A stretch of 40,756 nt of DNA from Verrucomicrobia subdivision 6 bacterium (GTDB lineage: Bacteria; Verrucomicrobiota; Verrucomicrobiia; Methylacidiphilales; Verrucolacustridaceae). The notes beneath the pieces are model-generated. The model searched no databases. It was given only the letters and a program-made list of their open reading frames with translations, and was not told the DNA's origin. Of the stretch, positions 21,263-30,417 are shown piece after piece (the first letter of the stretch is position 1; every line of letters starts with the position of its first letter). A program made the position numbers and the translations under genes. The stretch spans positions 1 through 40,756 of the forward strand of contig CAMCNF010000003.1 in NCBI GenBank assembly GCA_945876115.1, given 5' to 3'.

Positions 21263-22270
21263 TCAAAACCAACGCTTCGATTTCAACCATACCCCTGTGC
21301 CAATCATCAAAGCCAGAGTCACCACGGTTAAAATAAAATAAGCGTGCGGGTGGTCGAGTTCAGGCATGGCACGAATATTCATCCCATACCACGAACCCAA
21401 AACCACAGGAGGAATCGTGATCGCGGTCAAAGCTGTCAGCACTTTAATTCCCTCGTTCGCCTCGTGGGCCGAGCGGTTGGTGTAGACATCAAATGCCACC
21501 ATCATCCGGTCGTTACAGCCTTGCAGACGCTCGTCCACCCGGGTCATTGCATCCTGTACATCTCGAAAATAGGGCAACATTAAGGCACGCACTAATTTGG
21601 ACTCTCCTCGCGATAACCGCGAGATCACCTCCCGTTGCGGGCGCAACGTTTGTCGCAGAATCGATAGACGACGACGCGCTCGGAGAATTCGATTGGAAAG
21701 ATCTTCGGTCCGCCCACCCGCCAATGCCTTGTCCTCTACATCCTCCATCTCCCCCGTCAGGGCCTCGACCACTGGCAAATACGAATCCGCCACATGATCC
21801 AGAACCTGATGAGCCAATCGATCCGCCCCACGAGCCTGCGGAGCAGTCCCCTTGATCAATCGATCCTGAAGCAATGAAATCCCTGGGATCTTCTCAAGGT
21901 GGTAGGTTACCAAAAACTCTTTTCCCAAGAAAAGATTGAGCTCGGAAATTTTCACGGTCTTTTCTGCGCTCAGCCCGACGCTGTGCATAATCATATAAAG
22001 ATAATCTTCATAATCCTCAATCTTAGGGAGCTCACTCAAAGTCAAACAGTCTTCAATCGCCAGAGGATGGAACTCAAACAAACTCTCCAGAACCCCCTTC
22101 GTTTCCTCGGGGGTGGGAGCGGTCAGGTCGATCCAAAGAATTAGCCCCTTATCCGCCCGCGCTAGGCGTAAAGCTTCTAGCTCAAGGTTATGACTAACCA
22201 GGCGGCCCTCACTGAAAACAAACGATTCGATCACTGCGATATCTTCGCTCGATTCATGACTTTCGTCCAA
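21263..22270 (-). CDS. corA: CorA-family magnesium/cobalt transporter
   Basis: LTALTAITIPPVVLGSWYGMNIRAMPELDHPHAYF (GMN motif), C-terminal KSKRWF, PLAIEDCLTLSELPKIEDYEDYLYMIMH. Confidence 0.93.
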   Translation of the reverse strand: MDESHESSEDIAVIESFVFSEGRLVSHNLELEALRLARADKGLILWIDLTAPTPEETKGVLESLFEFHPLAIEDCLTLSELPKIEDYEDYLYMIMHSVGLSAEKTVKISELNLFLGKEFLVTYHLEKIPGISLLQDRLIKGTAPQARGADRLAHQVLDHVADSYLPVVEALTGEMEDVEDKALAGGRTEDLSNRILRARRRLSILRQTLRPQREVISRLSRGESKLVRALMLPYFRDVQDAMTRVDERLQGCNDRMMVAFDVYTNRSAHEANEGIKVLTALTAITIPPVVLGSWYGMNIRAMPELDHPHAYFILTVVTLALMIGTGVWLKSKRWF

Positions 22271-22334
22271 AGTTTTCCGCTCCGCCCAACATCCACACTA
22301 GATTCTATCAATTGCCTTGGTAGGATGGATTCTC

Positions 22335-23885
22335 GTGAAAAAGCCTGTTTTACTTCTCATTCGTGATGGTTGGGGGATCAATCCAGCAGGTAGGCAGGGC
22401 GCCGCCCTCCAAGGAGATGCCACCCTTCTGGCCTCGACCCCAGTGCACGATCAACTCTACGCCACTTACCCCCAATCTCGACTCCAAGCGAGCGGACTCC
22501 AAGTTGGCTTGCCCGATGGCCAAATGGGAAATTCCGAAGTGGGACATCTCAACCTCGGCGCTGGCCGCATCGTCTATCAGGAACTCACCCGCATTAATCT
22601 CGCCATCCAAGATGGCACGCTAAGCCGTAATCCCGTCCTCGAGGAAGTTCTCCAAGCTTCTCAAGGTCACCGCCTCCACTTGATCGGACTCGTTTCTGAT
22701 GGCGGTGTCCACTCACATATTGACCACCTTCTCGCTCTTCTTACCGTCGCCTCCGCAGCCGGAATAAAAGAAATATACGTTCACGCTATCACGGATGGGC
22801 GCGACTGCTCGCCCAGCTCAGGGCGCGAGTTCATGCAAACCTTGGAAGCAAAAATCGCCCTGCTCCCTGGTTGCCACCTCGCCACCATCATCGGTCGTTA
22901 CTACGCCATGGATCGCGACAAACGCTGGGAACGTGTCCAACTCGCCCACGACCTCTTTCTTGATGGAAAAGGTACTCCCGCAGCTTCAGGACAAGCTGCG
23001 CTCCAAGCCTCTTACGACGCGGGAATCACCGACGAATTCGTTCTCCCGATCAAAGTTATCCCACAGGCTGGACCTCTGATTCGCGATCAAGATGTTCTCT
23101 TCTTTTTTAATTTCCGTGCCGATCGTATGCGCCAAATCGTTCGATCCCTCACCGACTCAGATTTCAACCTATTCCCCTGTCCTCACCGACGAAAAAACAA
23201 AACCTTTACCATGACCCCGTATGAGGGCGACTTCGCCCGCCTCGGGATTCGCCATCTTTTCACCCCCATCGAAATGAAAGATCTCCTCGGCGAGGTTGTT
23301 GCCGCTCACGGCCTATCCCAATCTCGATTGGCGGAAACCGAAAAGTATCCGCACGTCACCTACTTCTTTAACGGCGGAAAAGAAACCCCCAACCCACACG
23401 AAGAACGAATCCTCGCCCCTTCCCCTAAGGTTGCCACCTACGATCTTCAACCCGAAATGAGCGCGATCGAGTTAACCGATAAAGTAGTCGATCGTATCCA
23501 GCGCGGACTCGATGACCTCATCATACTTAATTTCGCCAACCCGGACATGGTCGGTCACACCGGAGTTCTTGCCGCTGGTATTCGTGCCGTTGAAACCATC
23601 GATCGGTCCGTCGGTCGGGTTGTCCAAGCTCTACTTGAAAGAGGCGGCAAAGCGCTCATCACCGCCGACCACGGAAACTGCGAACAAATGCTCGAAGCCG
23701 ACGGCTCGCCTCACACTGCCCACACAACTAATCTCGTCCACTTGCTCTATGTCGCACCTGATTCAGCTAAGTACACTTTAGCAGATGGCATTCTTGCGGA
23801 TATCGCCCCCACCATTCTCGCCATGCTCGGCCTACCCAAACCCGCCGCCATGACCGGCAAGTCGCTTCTTCGACCCAAAAAGTAG
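22335..23885 (+). CDS. gpmI: 2,3-bisphosphoglycerate-independent phosphoglycerate mutase
   Basis: PVLLLIRDGWGINPAGRQGAA, GQMGNSEVGHLNLGAGRIVYQELTRI, HAITDGRDCSP, GRYYAMDRDKRWERV, FNFRADRMRQI, NFANPDMVGHTG, TADHGNCEQM. GTG at 22335 preferred over TTG at 22317. Confidence 0.96.
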   Translation: MKKPVLLLIRDGWGINPAGRQGAALQGDATLLASTPVHDQLYATYPQSRLQASGLQVGLPDGQMGNSEVGHLNLGAGRIVYQELTRINLAIQDGTLSRNPVLEEVLQASQGHRLHLIGLVSDGGVHSHIDHLLALLTVASAAGIKEIYVHAITDGRDCSPSSGREFMQTLEAKIALLPGCHLATIIGRYYAMDRDKRWERVQLAHDLFLDGKGTPAASGQAALQASYDAGITDEFVLPIKVIPQAGPLIRDQDVLFFFNFRADRMRQIVRSLTDSDFNLFPCPHRRKNKTFTMTPYEGDFARLGIRHLFTPIEMKDLLGEVVAAHGLSQSRLAETEKYPHVTYFFNGGKETPNPHEERILAPSPKVATYDLQPEMSAIELTDKVVDRIQRGLDDLIILNFANPDMVGHTGVLAAGIRAVETIDRSVGRVVQALLERGGKALITADHGNCEQMLEADGSPHTAHTTNLVHLLYVAPDSAKYTLADGILADIAPTILAMLGLPKPAAMTGKSLLRPKK

Positions 23886-23888
23886 GTA

Positions 23889-24413
23889 CTAATTCTGCCC
23901 CGGCACCGCCGTCTCCGTATGGAGAACCGATCCCCAAACTTTGACTAACTCGCAAACATCCACCGTCTTGGCCTGCTCCCCAGGAAATTGTACCACCGCC
24001 GAACCGTATTCTGGATGGGCTGACTCCTTTTCAATCGTCACAATCGTTCCCTCTTGCATTTTTGTGTCGTAGGCCGAGACCACGTGATCCCCTGGCTCCA
24101 AGGGTCCAAGAAACTGCCAAAAACAGTCGTCCAGCATCTCATTGGTTTCCTTCAAGTTCTTCTCCATATCCTCCTCGAGATCGTCCGCCTTGATCGACTT
24201 GCTCAATCCCTCGATCAAACGCGTATGCCGATCCAGAATCGCATACAAACGCCGCTCTGCCTGCTCGATCCTGATCTCATTCGCCGTCATCGCCAATGCC
24301 CTCAAGGTTGCTCCTGAGCTCTCTAATCCTTTAACCTTTTTCCCACTTTCTTTCTTCATCGCGCTAGCTCCAATCCTCCCTGCGCCCGCTGAGACCTGCC
24401 AGCATGAATTCAC
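23889..24413 (-). CDS. Conserved-hypothetical-like soluble protein (function unknown)
   Basis: Continuous ORF tightly packed between gpmI and a HAD gene; likely ATG at 24359 (MKKESGKKVKG...); no family I recognise. Confidence 0.6.
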   Translation of the reverse strand: MNSCWQVSAGAGRIGASAMKKESGKKVKGLESSGATLRALAMTANEIRIEQAERRLYAILDRHTRLIEGLSKSIKADDLEEDMEKNLKETNEMLDDCFWQFLGPLEPGDHVVSAYDTKMQEGTIVTIEKESAHPEYGSAVVQFPGEQAKTVDVCELVKVWGSVLHTETAVPGQN

Positions 24414-24416
24414 CCC

Positions 24417-25091
24417 TCACGGACCCGCTCTCCCCATCCAAGATAAAAGCTCAACCGCAGCCCCGAAATACCTCTCCTCTGTCCCGTCCCGCTCGCCATA
24501 CCCATAACCCACAAACACACCCTCAACCCCAGCCCTCCTTGCCGTCTCTCTATCCACACCGCTGTCCCCCACAAAAAGATGCCTCCCCCTCCCAGCTTTT
24601 AATCGACTCAACGCTAAACGTAGTGGCCTCGCGTCGGGTTTCCGCACGCTATCCTCTCCACTCACCACCACTCGAATCCATCGGTCCCAACCCAAATTCC
24701 TGACCAACTGCCTCACGGTCACTCCATCCTTATTCGTGCAGATTCCCAGCCTCCATCCCCGCTGTACTAAACGCCGCAAGCCATCATCGACCCCGGCATA
24801 GGGCCGACTCATCCCACCACGGCTCCGCCCGTACTCCGCAAAATACTCCTCAGTCAAAACCTCAACCTCCCGACCCTCCGCACTTTTCCCCGTCGCTCCC
24901 CAAGCCCTATGCAATAAAGTTTGCGGCCCCCTCCCCACAAGAATCTTTACCTCCGCCTCCGACAAACCACGCCGCCCATGCCTGACCAGCACGCGATTCA
25001 AAGCGCTGGTAATCTCCCTCAATGTATCCACCAAGGTGCCATCAAAATCAAAAACCCCCACACCACTCAAGCGACCAGTTCCCATGCCCAT
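24417..25091 (-). CDS. HAD hydrolase, phosphoglycolate-phosphatase-like
   Basis: GVFDFDGTLVDTLREITSALNRVL, LGICTNKDGVTVRQLV, KPDARPL, LFVGDSGVDRETARRAG. Confidence 0.85.
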   Translation of the reverse strand: MGMGTGRLSGVGVFDFDGTLVDTLREITSALNRVLVRHGRRGLSEAEVKILVGRGPQTLLHRAWGATGKSAEGREVEVLTEEYFAEYGRSRGGMSRPYAGVDDGLRRLVQRGWRLGICTNKDGVTVRQLVRNLGWDRWIRVVVSGEDSVRKPDARPLRLALSRLKAGRGRHLFVGDSGVDRETARRAGVEGVFVGYGYGERDGTEERYFGAAVELLSWMGRAGP

Positions 25092-25106
25092 CGTTTCCCC
25101 ACTTAC

Positions 25107-26573
25107 CTACAAACGCCGCAAGGCAGGCAAACCATAATCTTTCCCTAGCTTATCCCCCATCGCCTTTACCTCCGCTGCATCTAAAACAATTCGCTCAGGA
25201 TTGTCCGTAAATTCAAAAACCAAGTTTCCGTCATTCGCTCCATCCGCCACTGCCGCCAAACTCTTCAAACCATCAATCTCTTGACCATTGAGCTTTGCTA
25301 AAACCAACCCCGACAGCTGTAAATATCCCATCGTGATCGAGGAAGGCAGTACCTGACTCAAAAAGACTATTTTTTTTGCTGGATCTAAGTTCATCTCCTG
25401 CTGAAAACTAAAAAGTTGCACCAGCCTTTGCGGAGCCCTCTCCGACCACTTGTCTCCCCACTCCTGTAGATAGGTCCCCGTCAGCTCTTGAAAAACCATG
25501 CCCCCAATCACCACGTAACGAGGGGCCACATCAAATTGTAAGGAGGGAATCGCAATCTCATCCCGAGCCCGACGATCATAAGTTCCCGTCAGATCCATCT
25601 TTTTACCATCTCTCGAAAGATGGAACTTCGCGGGCGACCCCACAATCGGTCGCGTCCGAATCAGATTTCCCACGGAAGTCGGTCCATACAACGAGTCTTG
25701 GTAATTTCCATCCTCATCCAAAACAAACCCATCTACCGAAAGTAATACATCTCCCTCTTTCAGTCCCGCTCGCCCCGCCGTCCCTCTCCCATTTACCCTC
25801 GTCAGCAAAATGCCCCCACTCTTCGGAGCCCGAAACTCCTCACGCAAATTAGGATCACGCAAACTCGTCCAGCTCACCCCCAAAGTCGGAAATCCCTCAT
25901 ACCTCCCATCCGCCGCATCCTTCAGAAAATGCTCGATCATCGGCACAGGAATCGCCGTCCCCTCCTGCGAATCCCGATCATACCCCATCATCATCCCCAC
26001 CAACATTCCATCTCTCATCATCGGTAAAGTATAACTGTCGTCCCTCTTCGGAAGTGAAACCCTCACTCCATAAACTAAAAAGCCCGCCTCATCCGCAGGA
26101 TACCGACCCACCCCCGCCGAAAGTACCTCCGCCTGATTCCGTAACATCTCCCCGTTCTTATCTAACTGCCAAACTTGCGCCGTATCCCCCGCACGCAACG
26201 CAGGCCCCATCTTGACCCCCGCAAATCCCTGCAGAAACTTCGCATCCGTCGGCCTCAACAGTGCCAAGTTCGCTTCATAATCAATTGCCTCCACTTCCGC
26301 TGCACACTTCTCCGCTGAACCAGGTTTTTCCAGGCCAACCTCTGTTCGATTTTCTACTAAGGCCGCCGTCGCTAGAACTTTTCCACCAGGCAACACTACT
26401 CCCGTCCCATTCAACCCAAAGGGAGCCTTCTTTTGCCAAGGCCGAAACTGATCATACGGTTGTATCGACGCCCGCACTCTGACCAACGACCCCCGCGAGT
26501 CATCGACCGGAGCCGCCCACAGGCAACTCCCCATCCACAATGACACTATCCCTAGTCTCATTACGTTTCTCAT
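25107..26573 (-). CDS. Deg9/Do-like trypsin-fold protein with PDZ domain and degenerate catalytic triad (predicted pseudoprotease)
   Basis: Co-linear with the adjacent protease: ATAALVENR (for TNAHVISG), YEANLALLRP (for CDLALVEIE), DDSYTLPMMRDGMLVGM (for GNSGGPVMQDDKVVGV); PDZ SGGILLTRVNGRGTAGRAGLKEGDVLLSVDG; C-terminal APRYVVIGGMVFQELTGTYLQEWGDKW. Confidence 0.85.
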   Translation of the reverse strand: MRNVMRLGIVSLWMGSCLWAAPVDDSRGSLVRVRASIQPYDQFRPWQKKAPFGLNGTGVVLPGGKVLATAALVENRTEVGLEKPGSAEKCAAEVEAIDYEANLALLRPTDAKFLQGFAGVKMGPALRAGDTAQVWQLDKNGEMLRNQAEVLSAGVGRYPADEAGFLVYGVRVSLPKRDDSYTLPMMRDGMLVGMMMGYDRDSQEGTAIPVPMIEHFLKDAADGRYEGFPTLGVSWTSLRDPNLREEFRAPKSGGILLTRVNGRGTAGRAGLKEGDVLLSVDGFVLDEDGNYQDSLYGPTSVGNLIRTRPIVGSPAKFHLSRDGKKMDLTGTYDRRARDEIAIPSLQFDVAPRYVVIGGMVFQELTGTYLQEWGDKWSERAPQRLVQLFSFQQEMNLDPAKKIVFLSQVLPSSITMGYLQLSGLVLAKLNGQEIDGLKSLAAVADGANDGNLVFEFTDNPERIVLDAAEVKAMGDKLGKDYGLPALRRL

Positions 26574-28072
26574 TTCGAATCTACTTTCTGGAAGGAACCC
26601 TTTGCTAATCTTCGATTCCCCAAATCTGTTCGGCTAACCTCTGCGATTCCGTACTGGGCCATCAAGCGCGGCGTAGCCTTATCCACCTCACGGTTTTTTA
26701 GAACCGCAGGCCGTTGATCTCCTTGAAATAAGATTACCGTTCGCTCTTTCCCCGCTTCCAGCGCGGGCAACACATCAGACAAGGTCCGAATTTTTCGTCC
26801 ATTAATCTCCCGAATCACCTGCCCCGCCAATCCACGCAAATAAACATTTAGCGGATCAGGTAAAATCGACGTTAAGACCACAGGCTCTGGCGTCTCCCGA
26901 TAGAGCTGATCCTGCCCGAACATCGAATAGGTCTGCCGTAAACGCAAATCCGCTGAACCCATCAAAACCGCCATAAGATTCGCCGTCAAAGGCTGGAGGA
27001 CCAGCCCACCGTACAAAACATACCTCGGTGCTTCCTCATAAAGACTCTCATACATCGAGAACATTTCCGCAGGACGCAAGGTAAGGCTCAGCTTCTCCAG
27101 CTTTTCCTTCCGCCACACCTCCAGTGATACCGTATCCCCAGCAAACTTCCGCTCCACAATTTCCTCCATTTGCACCGGTTGACCTTCCAGACGAACCGAA
27201 CCATCACTCTCGATCGGATGCCCATCAATCGATAGCAGCACGTCCCCATTCTTTAAGACTCCATCCGAGGATCCTTCCGAAAATATATCGGTCACCACCA
27301 CGCCCAACCCATCGTCAGGACGCTTCAGATACTTTCGCATCGCGTGGTTTTCTAATGTCATCCAGCGAATCGCAATGTCTACATAGTGATCGTAGTGCCC
27401 GTCCTCCACGTCCTTTAAAAATCGTCGGATCACCGGAGTCGGAATCATGTAGCCCACATTCTGTGCCACATCCCCTCGAAAACCTTGAAAAGCGACCCCT
27501 ACCACTTTGTCATCCTGCATCACTGGACCTCCGCTATTCCCTGGGTTGATCGCCGCATCGATCTGGATCGCCAAGTGTGATTCCCGACCTGAATGGGTGT
27601 ACGAGTTATAGTCGATCCGACTCACCACCCCACGGGTCACTGAAAGGCGATCCCCCCCGATCGGAAACCCGTAAACGCTTACCACCGACTCTAGTTCAGG
27701 AATATCTCCTAGTGGCAGGACAGTTGTTCCATTGAAAAATTCAGGATCCTCAATCTCCACCAAAGCCAAATCACAATCATGAGCCACATAGAGCACCTTT
27801 CCAGGATACTTTCGTGGATCCGCTTCCCGTTGCACCGTAATGTTCCTCGCCCCGCTAATCACATGGGCATTAGTTAGGATTCGCTTCCCCTCGATCACAA
27901 AACCTGCTCCGCGCGCCGAACTCACGGTTCCAGGATTCCACGGCAATCGATAATCCCAAGTTTGAGAAGTTACCTCGACCATCACCACATTTCGCCTCGC
28001 CTCTCCAAGCTGCTCATCCCTCCCGCATCCGACTAATCCCAAGCCCATCATGGCCAGAGTGAAAATCTTCAT
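26570..28072 (-). CDS. Do/DegP-like serine protease with PDZ domains, predicted lipoprotein
   Basis: Lipobox MKIFTLAMMGLGLVGCGRDE; ILTNAHVISGA (His), HDCDLALVEI (Asp), NPGNSGGPV (Ser); PDZ LKNGDVLLSIDGHPI. Start taken at ATG 28072 (track ORF starts at 28120). Confidence 0.92.
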   Translation of the reverse strand: MKIFTLAMMGLGLVGCGRDEQLGEARRNVVMVEVTSQTWDYRLPWNPGTVSSARGAGFVIEGKRILTNAHVISGARNITVQREADPRKYPGKVLYVAHDCDLALVEIEDPEFFNGTTVLPLGDIPELESVVSVYGFPIGGDRLSVTRGVVSRIDYNSYTHSGRESHLAIQIDAAINPGNSGGPVMQDDKVVGVAFQGFRGDVAQNVGYMIPTPVIRRFLKDVEDGHYDHYVDIAIRWMTLENHAMRKYLKRPDDGLGVVVTDIFSEGSSDGVLKNGDVLLSIDGHPIESDGSVRLEGQPVQMEEIVERKFAGDTVSLEVWRKEKLEKLSLTLRPAEMFSMYESLYEEAPRYVLYGGLVLQPLTANLMAVLMGSADLRLRQTYSMFGQDQLYRETPEPVVLTSILPDPLNVYLRGLAGQVIREINGRKIRTLSDVLPALEAGKERTVILFQGDQRPAVLKNREVDKATPRLMAQYGIAEVSRTDLGNRRLAKGSFQKVDSK

Positions 28073-28216
28073 CCAAAATGTCATCCAATCATCTTTAACC
28101 ATAAACAAAACCCAAACCAACCCTATCTTCTGCGGGTCTTCCTTGCCGCTGGAAGTTTAGCCCGACCTCGAAAAGCCACTGCTTTTCATACTCCTGCTTT
28201 CCGCTTCACTCCATGG

Positions 28217-28537
28217 ATGAACCCTTGGCTCATTCTCTCCTTCGCTATCCTAATGGAAGTCAGTGGCACCCTCTGCCTAAAGCTTTCCCAGGGAATGACC
28301 CGCCCCCTCCCCGTTATCGGCGTAGTGGTTTTTTACCTAGCCACCTTTGTCCTGATGTCTCTTTCCCTGAAAAATCTCGAAATCGGCACTGTCTATGCCA
28401 TCTGGTCTGGAGCTGGAACCGCTCTCGTCGCGACTATCGGTATAATCTATTTCGGAGAATCCTTCCACTGGCCAAAAATTCTAGGCCTCTGCTTCATCAT
28501 CGGCGGAGTTATCCTCCTCCGCCAGACCTCCACCTGA
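28217..28537 (+). CDS. Small multidrug resistance (SMR) family transporter
   Basis: MNPWLILSFAILMEVSGTLCLKLSQGMTRPLP...LSLKNLEIGTVYAIWSGAGTALVATIGIIYFGESFHWPKILGLCFIIGGVILL; four TM segments. Confidence 0.92.
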   Translation: MNPWLILSFAILMEVSGTLCLKLSQGMTRPLPVIGVVVFYLATFVLMSLSLKNLEIGTVYAIWSGAGTALVATIGIIYFGESFHWPKILGLCFIIGGVILLRQTST

Positions 28538-28576
28538 CCTCAAAGCGCAGACGTGGCCCCATTAATGTCTCCCCTT

Positions 28577-29209
28577 TTAAATCGTTCCGAATATCCGATC
28601 ACCTGCGTCACCCAGCCCAGGCAAAATATATCCGCGCGAGTTAAGTTTCCTATCTAAAGCGGCCGCATAGATCCCCACTTCAGGATGGCTTTTCTGAAAA
28701 CAGCGCACACCTTCCGGTGCCGCCACCAAACACATAAATCGAATCGAACGCGGTTGGGCCCCCTTCAGTCGATCAATCGCCACCACAGCAGAGTTTCCCG
28801 TCGCCAACATTGGATCCAACAGAATTAGATCTCGCCCTCGCAGCGTTTTGGAAGCCTTAAAATAGTACTCCACCGGTTCCAACGTGCGGTGATCCCGGTA
28901 AATCCCAATATGCGCCACCCGTGCCGAGGGAAAGATTTGCAGCATTCCATCCAGCAAGCCCATACCTGCTCTTAAAATCGGAACTAAAACCATCTTTTCC
29001 CCCTTCAAAATTGGCGCCCGCATTCTTTCCATCGGAGTGGCGATCCTTATCGTTGTCATGGGCAAATTTCGCGTCACCTCATAGGCCATCAACATTGCCA
29101 CTTCACTAGCCAAGGCCCGAAACTCCGTCACACTCGTCGTCTTCATTCGCATTAAGGTCAGCTTGTGCTGCACCAACGGATGGCGAACGAGATGAAAATT
29201 TTTCTTCAA
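28577..29209 (-). CDS. upp: uracil phosphoribosyltransferase
   Basis: VRHPLVQHKLTLMRMKTTSVTEFRALASEVAMLMAYEVTRNLP, VPILRAGMGLLDGMLQIFPSARVAHIGIYRDH, LLDPMLATGNSAVVAIDRLK, YAAALDRKLNSRGYILPGLGDAGDRIFGT. TTG start. Confidence 0.95.
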   Translation of the reverse strand: MKKNFHLVRHPLVQHKLTLMRMKTTSVTEFRALASEVAMLMAYEVTRNLPMTTIRIATPMERMRAPILKGEKMVLVPILRAGMGLLDGMLQIFPSARVAHIGIYRDHRTLEPVEYYFKASKTLRGRDLILLDPMLATGNSAVVAIDRLKGAQPRSIRFMCLVAAPEGVRCFQKSHPEVGIYAAALDRKLNSRGYILPGLGDAGDRIFGTI

Positions 29210-29221
29210 ATCGACAAGATC

Positions 29222-30346
29222 CTAAACGTTAAAGCGGAAATCCATCACATCTCCATCGGCCACCACATACTCCTTGCCTTCGATTCGCAGTTTCCCAGCC
29301 TCCTTGACCTTAGCCATGGTTCCCGCCGCTTGCAGATCGGCGTAGCCCACGGTTTCAGCCGCGATAAATCCGCGCTCAAAGTCGGTATGGATAACCCCAG
29401 CGGCTTGCGGAGCGCGGTCACCCGCATGAATCGTCCACGCCCGCGTCTCCTTCGGTCCCGTCGTCAGATAAGTTCGCAATCCCAATAAATCGTAAGCCGC
29501 TCGGATTAAGGAACCCACCCCCGACTCACTAACTCCCAAGCTTGCCAAATAATCCTTCCCCTCCTGCTCGGGGAGATCAACCAATTCCGACTCGATCTGC
29601 GCACTCACGATGACCGACTTACTTGCCAAATGGCTCTGGCAATAATCTTCCACTTTTTTTACCTGTTCTCCGGTTTTGCCTGATCTCTCCCCCTTACTCA
29701 GCGCACCAAGCTCTTCCTCCTTCACATTGCAGGCAAAAAGGGTTGGTTTGGAGGTCAGGAGAAAGAATCCATGGATTAACTTCTTTTCATCGTCCGACAT
29801 CTCCAACGTCAATGCGGGACGACCCTGATCCAAATGTGGCTTCAGCTTAGTTAAAAGAGCCAGTTCCGCCTTGGCCTGAGCATCCCCTTGCTTGGCCGCT
29901 TTTCCTGGTTTATCCAGTCGCTTAGTCACCGTCGCCAGATCGGCCAGTACCAACTCGGTGATAATTGTTTCAATATCACGCAGTGGATCCACCGTCCCAG
30001 CCACGTGATGAATATCCGCGTCTTCAAAACAGCGCACCACTTGAATAATCGCATCCACTTCCCGAATATGGGTGAGAAACTGGTTTCCTAATCCCTCTCC
30101 TTGGCTAGCCCCTTTGACCAATCCCGCGATATCAACCAGTTCGATGGAAGCGGGTAGGATTTTTTCACTTCCCGAAAGTTTGGCCAGCCAGTCCAATCGG
30201 GCATCGGGCACCGTCACCATCCCTACGTTAGGTTCGATGGTGCAAAAAGGATAGTTCGCCGCCTGCGCTTTGCGTGTGCGGGTGACCGCATTGAAAAGAG
30301 TGCTCTTCCCTACATTTGGAAGACCGACGATGCCAGCTCGTACCAT
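29222..30346 (-). CDS. ychF: Redox-regulated/ribosome-binding GTPase YchF
   Basis: AGIVGLPNVGKSTLFNAVTR, ANYPFCTIEPNVGMVTVPDARL, VDIAGLVKGASQGEGLGNQFL; C-terminal TGS domain TIHAGDRAPQAAGVIHTDFERGFI. Confidence 0.97.
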   Translation of the reverse strand: MVRAGIVGLPNVGKSTLFNAVTRTRKAQAANYPFCTIEPNVGMVTVPDARLDWLAKLSGSEKILPASIELVDIAGLVKGASQGEGLGNQFLTHIREVDAIIQVVRCFEDADIHHVAGTVDPLRDIETIITELVLADLATVTKRLDKPGKAAKQGDAQAKAELALLTKLKPHLDQGRPALTLEMSDDEKKLIHGFFLLTSKPTLFACNVKEEELGALSKGERSGKTGEQVKKVEDYCQSHLASKSVIVSAQIESELVDLPEQEGKDYLASLGVSESGVGSLIRAAYDLLGLRTYLTTGPKETRAWTIHAGDRAPQAAGVIHTDFERGFIAAETVGYADLQAAGTMAKVKEAGKLRIEGKEYVVADGDVMDFRFNV

Positions 30347-30417
30347 CCCGCACCCTACACACTTACCCCATCCCCATCAACGCCCCTCTCTCACTCCCCC
30401 CCCCAAAGCCCTTATTC

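Noticed and set aside
30392-30411. C-rich homopolymer tract between ychF and the M42 peptidase (a similar tract occurs near 34890)
   Set aside because: Short intergenic C run; no phase-variable gene start is nearby to suggest slipped-strand switching.
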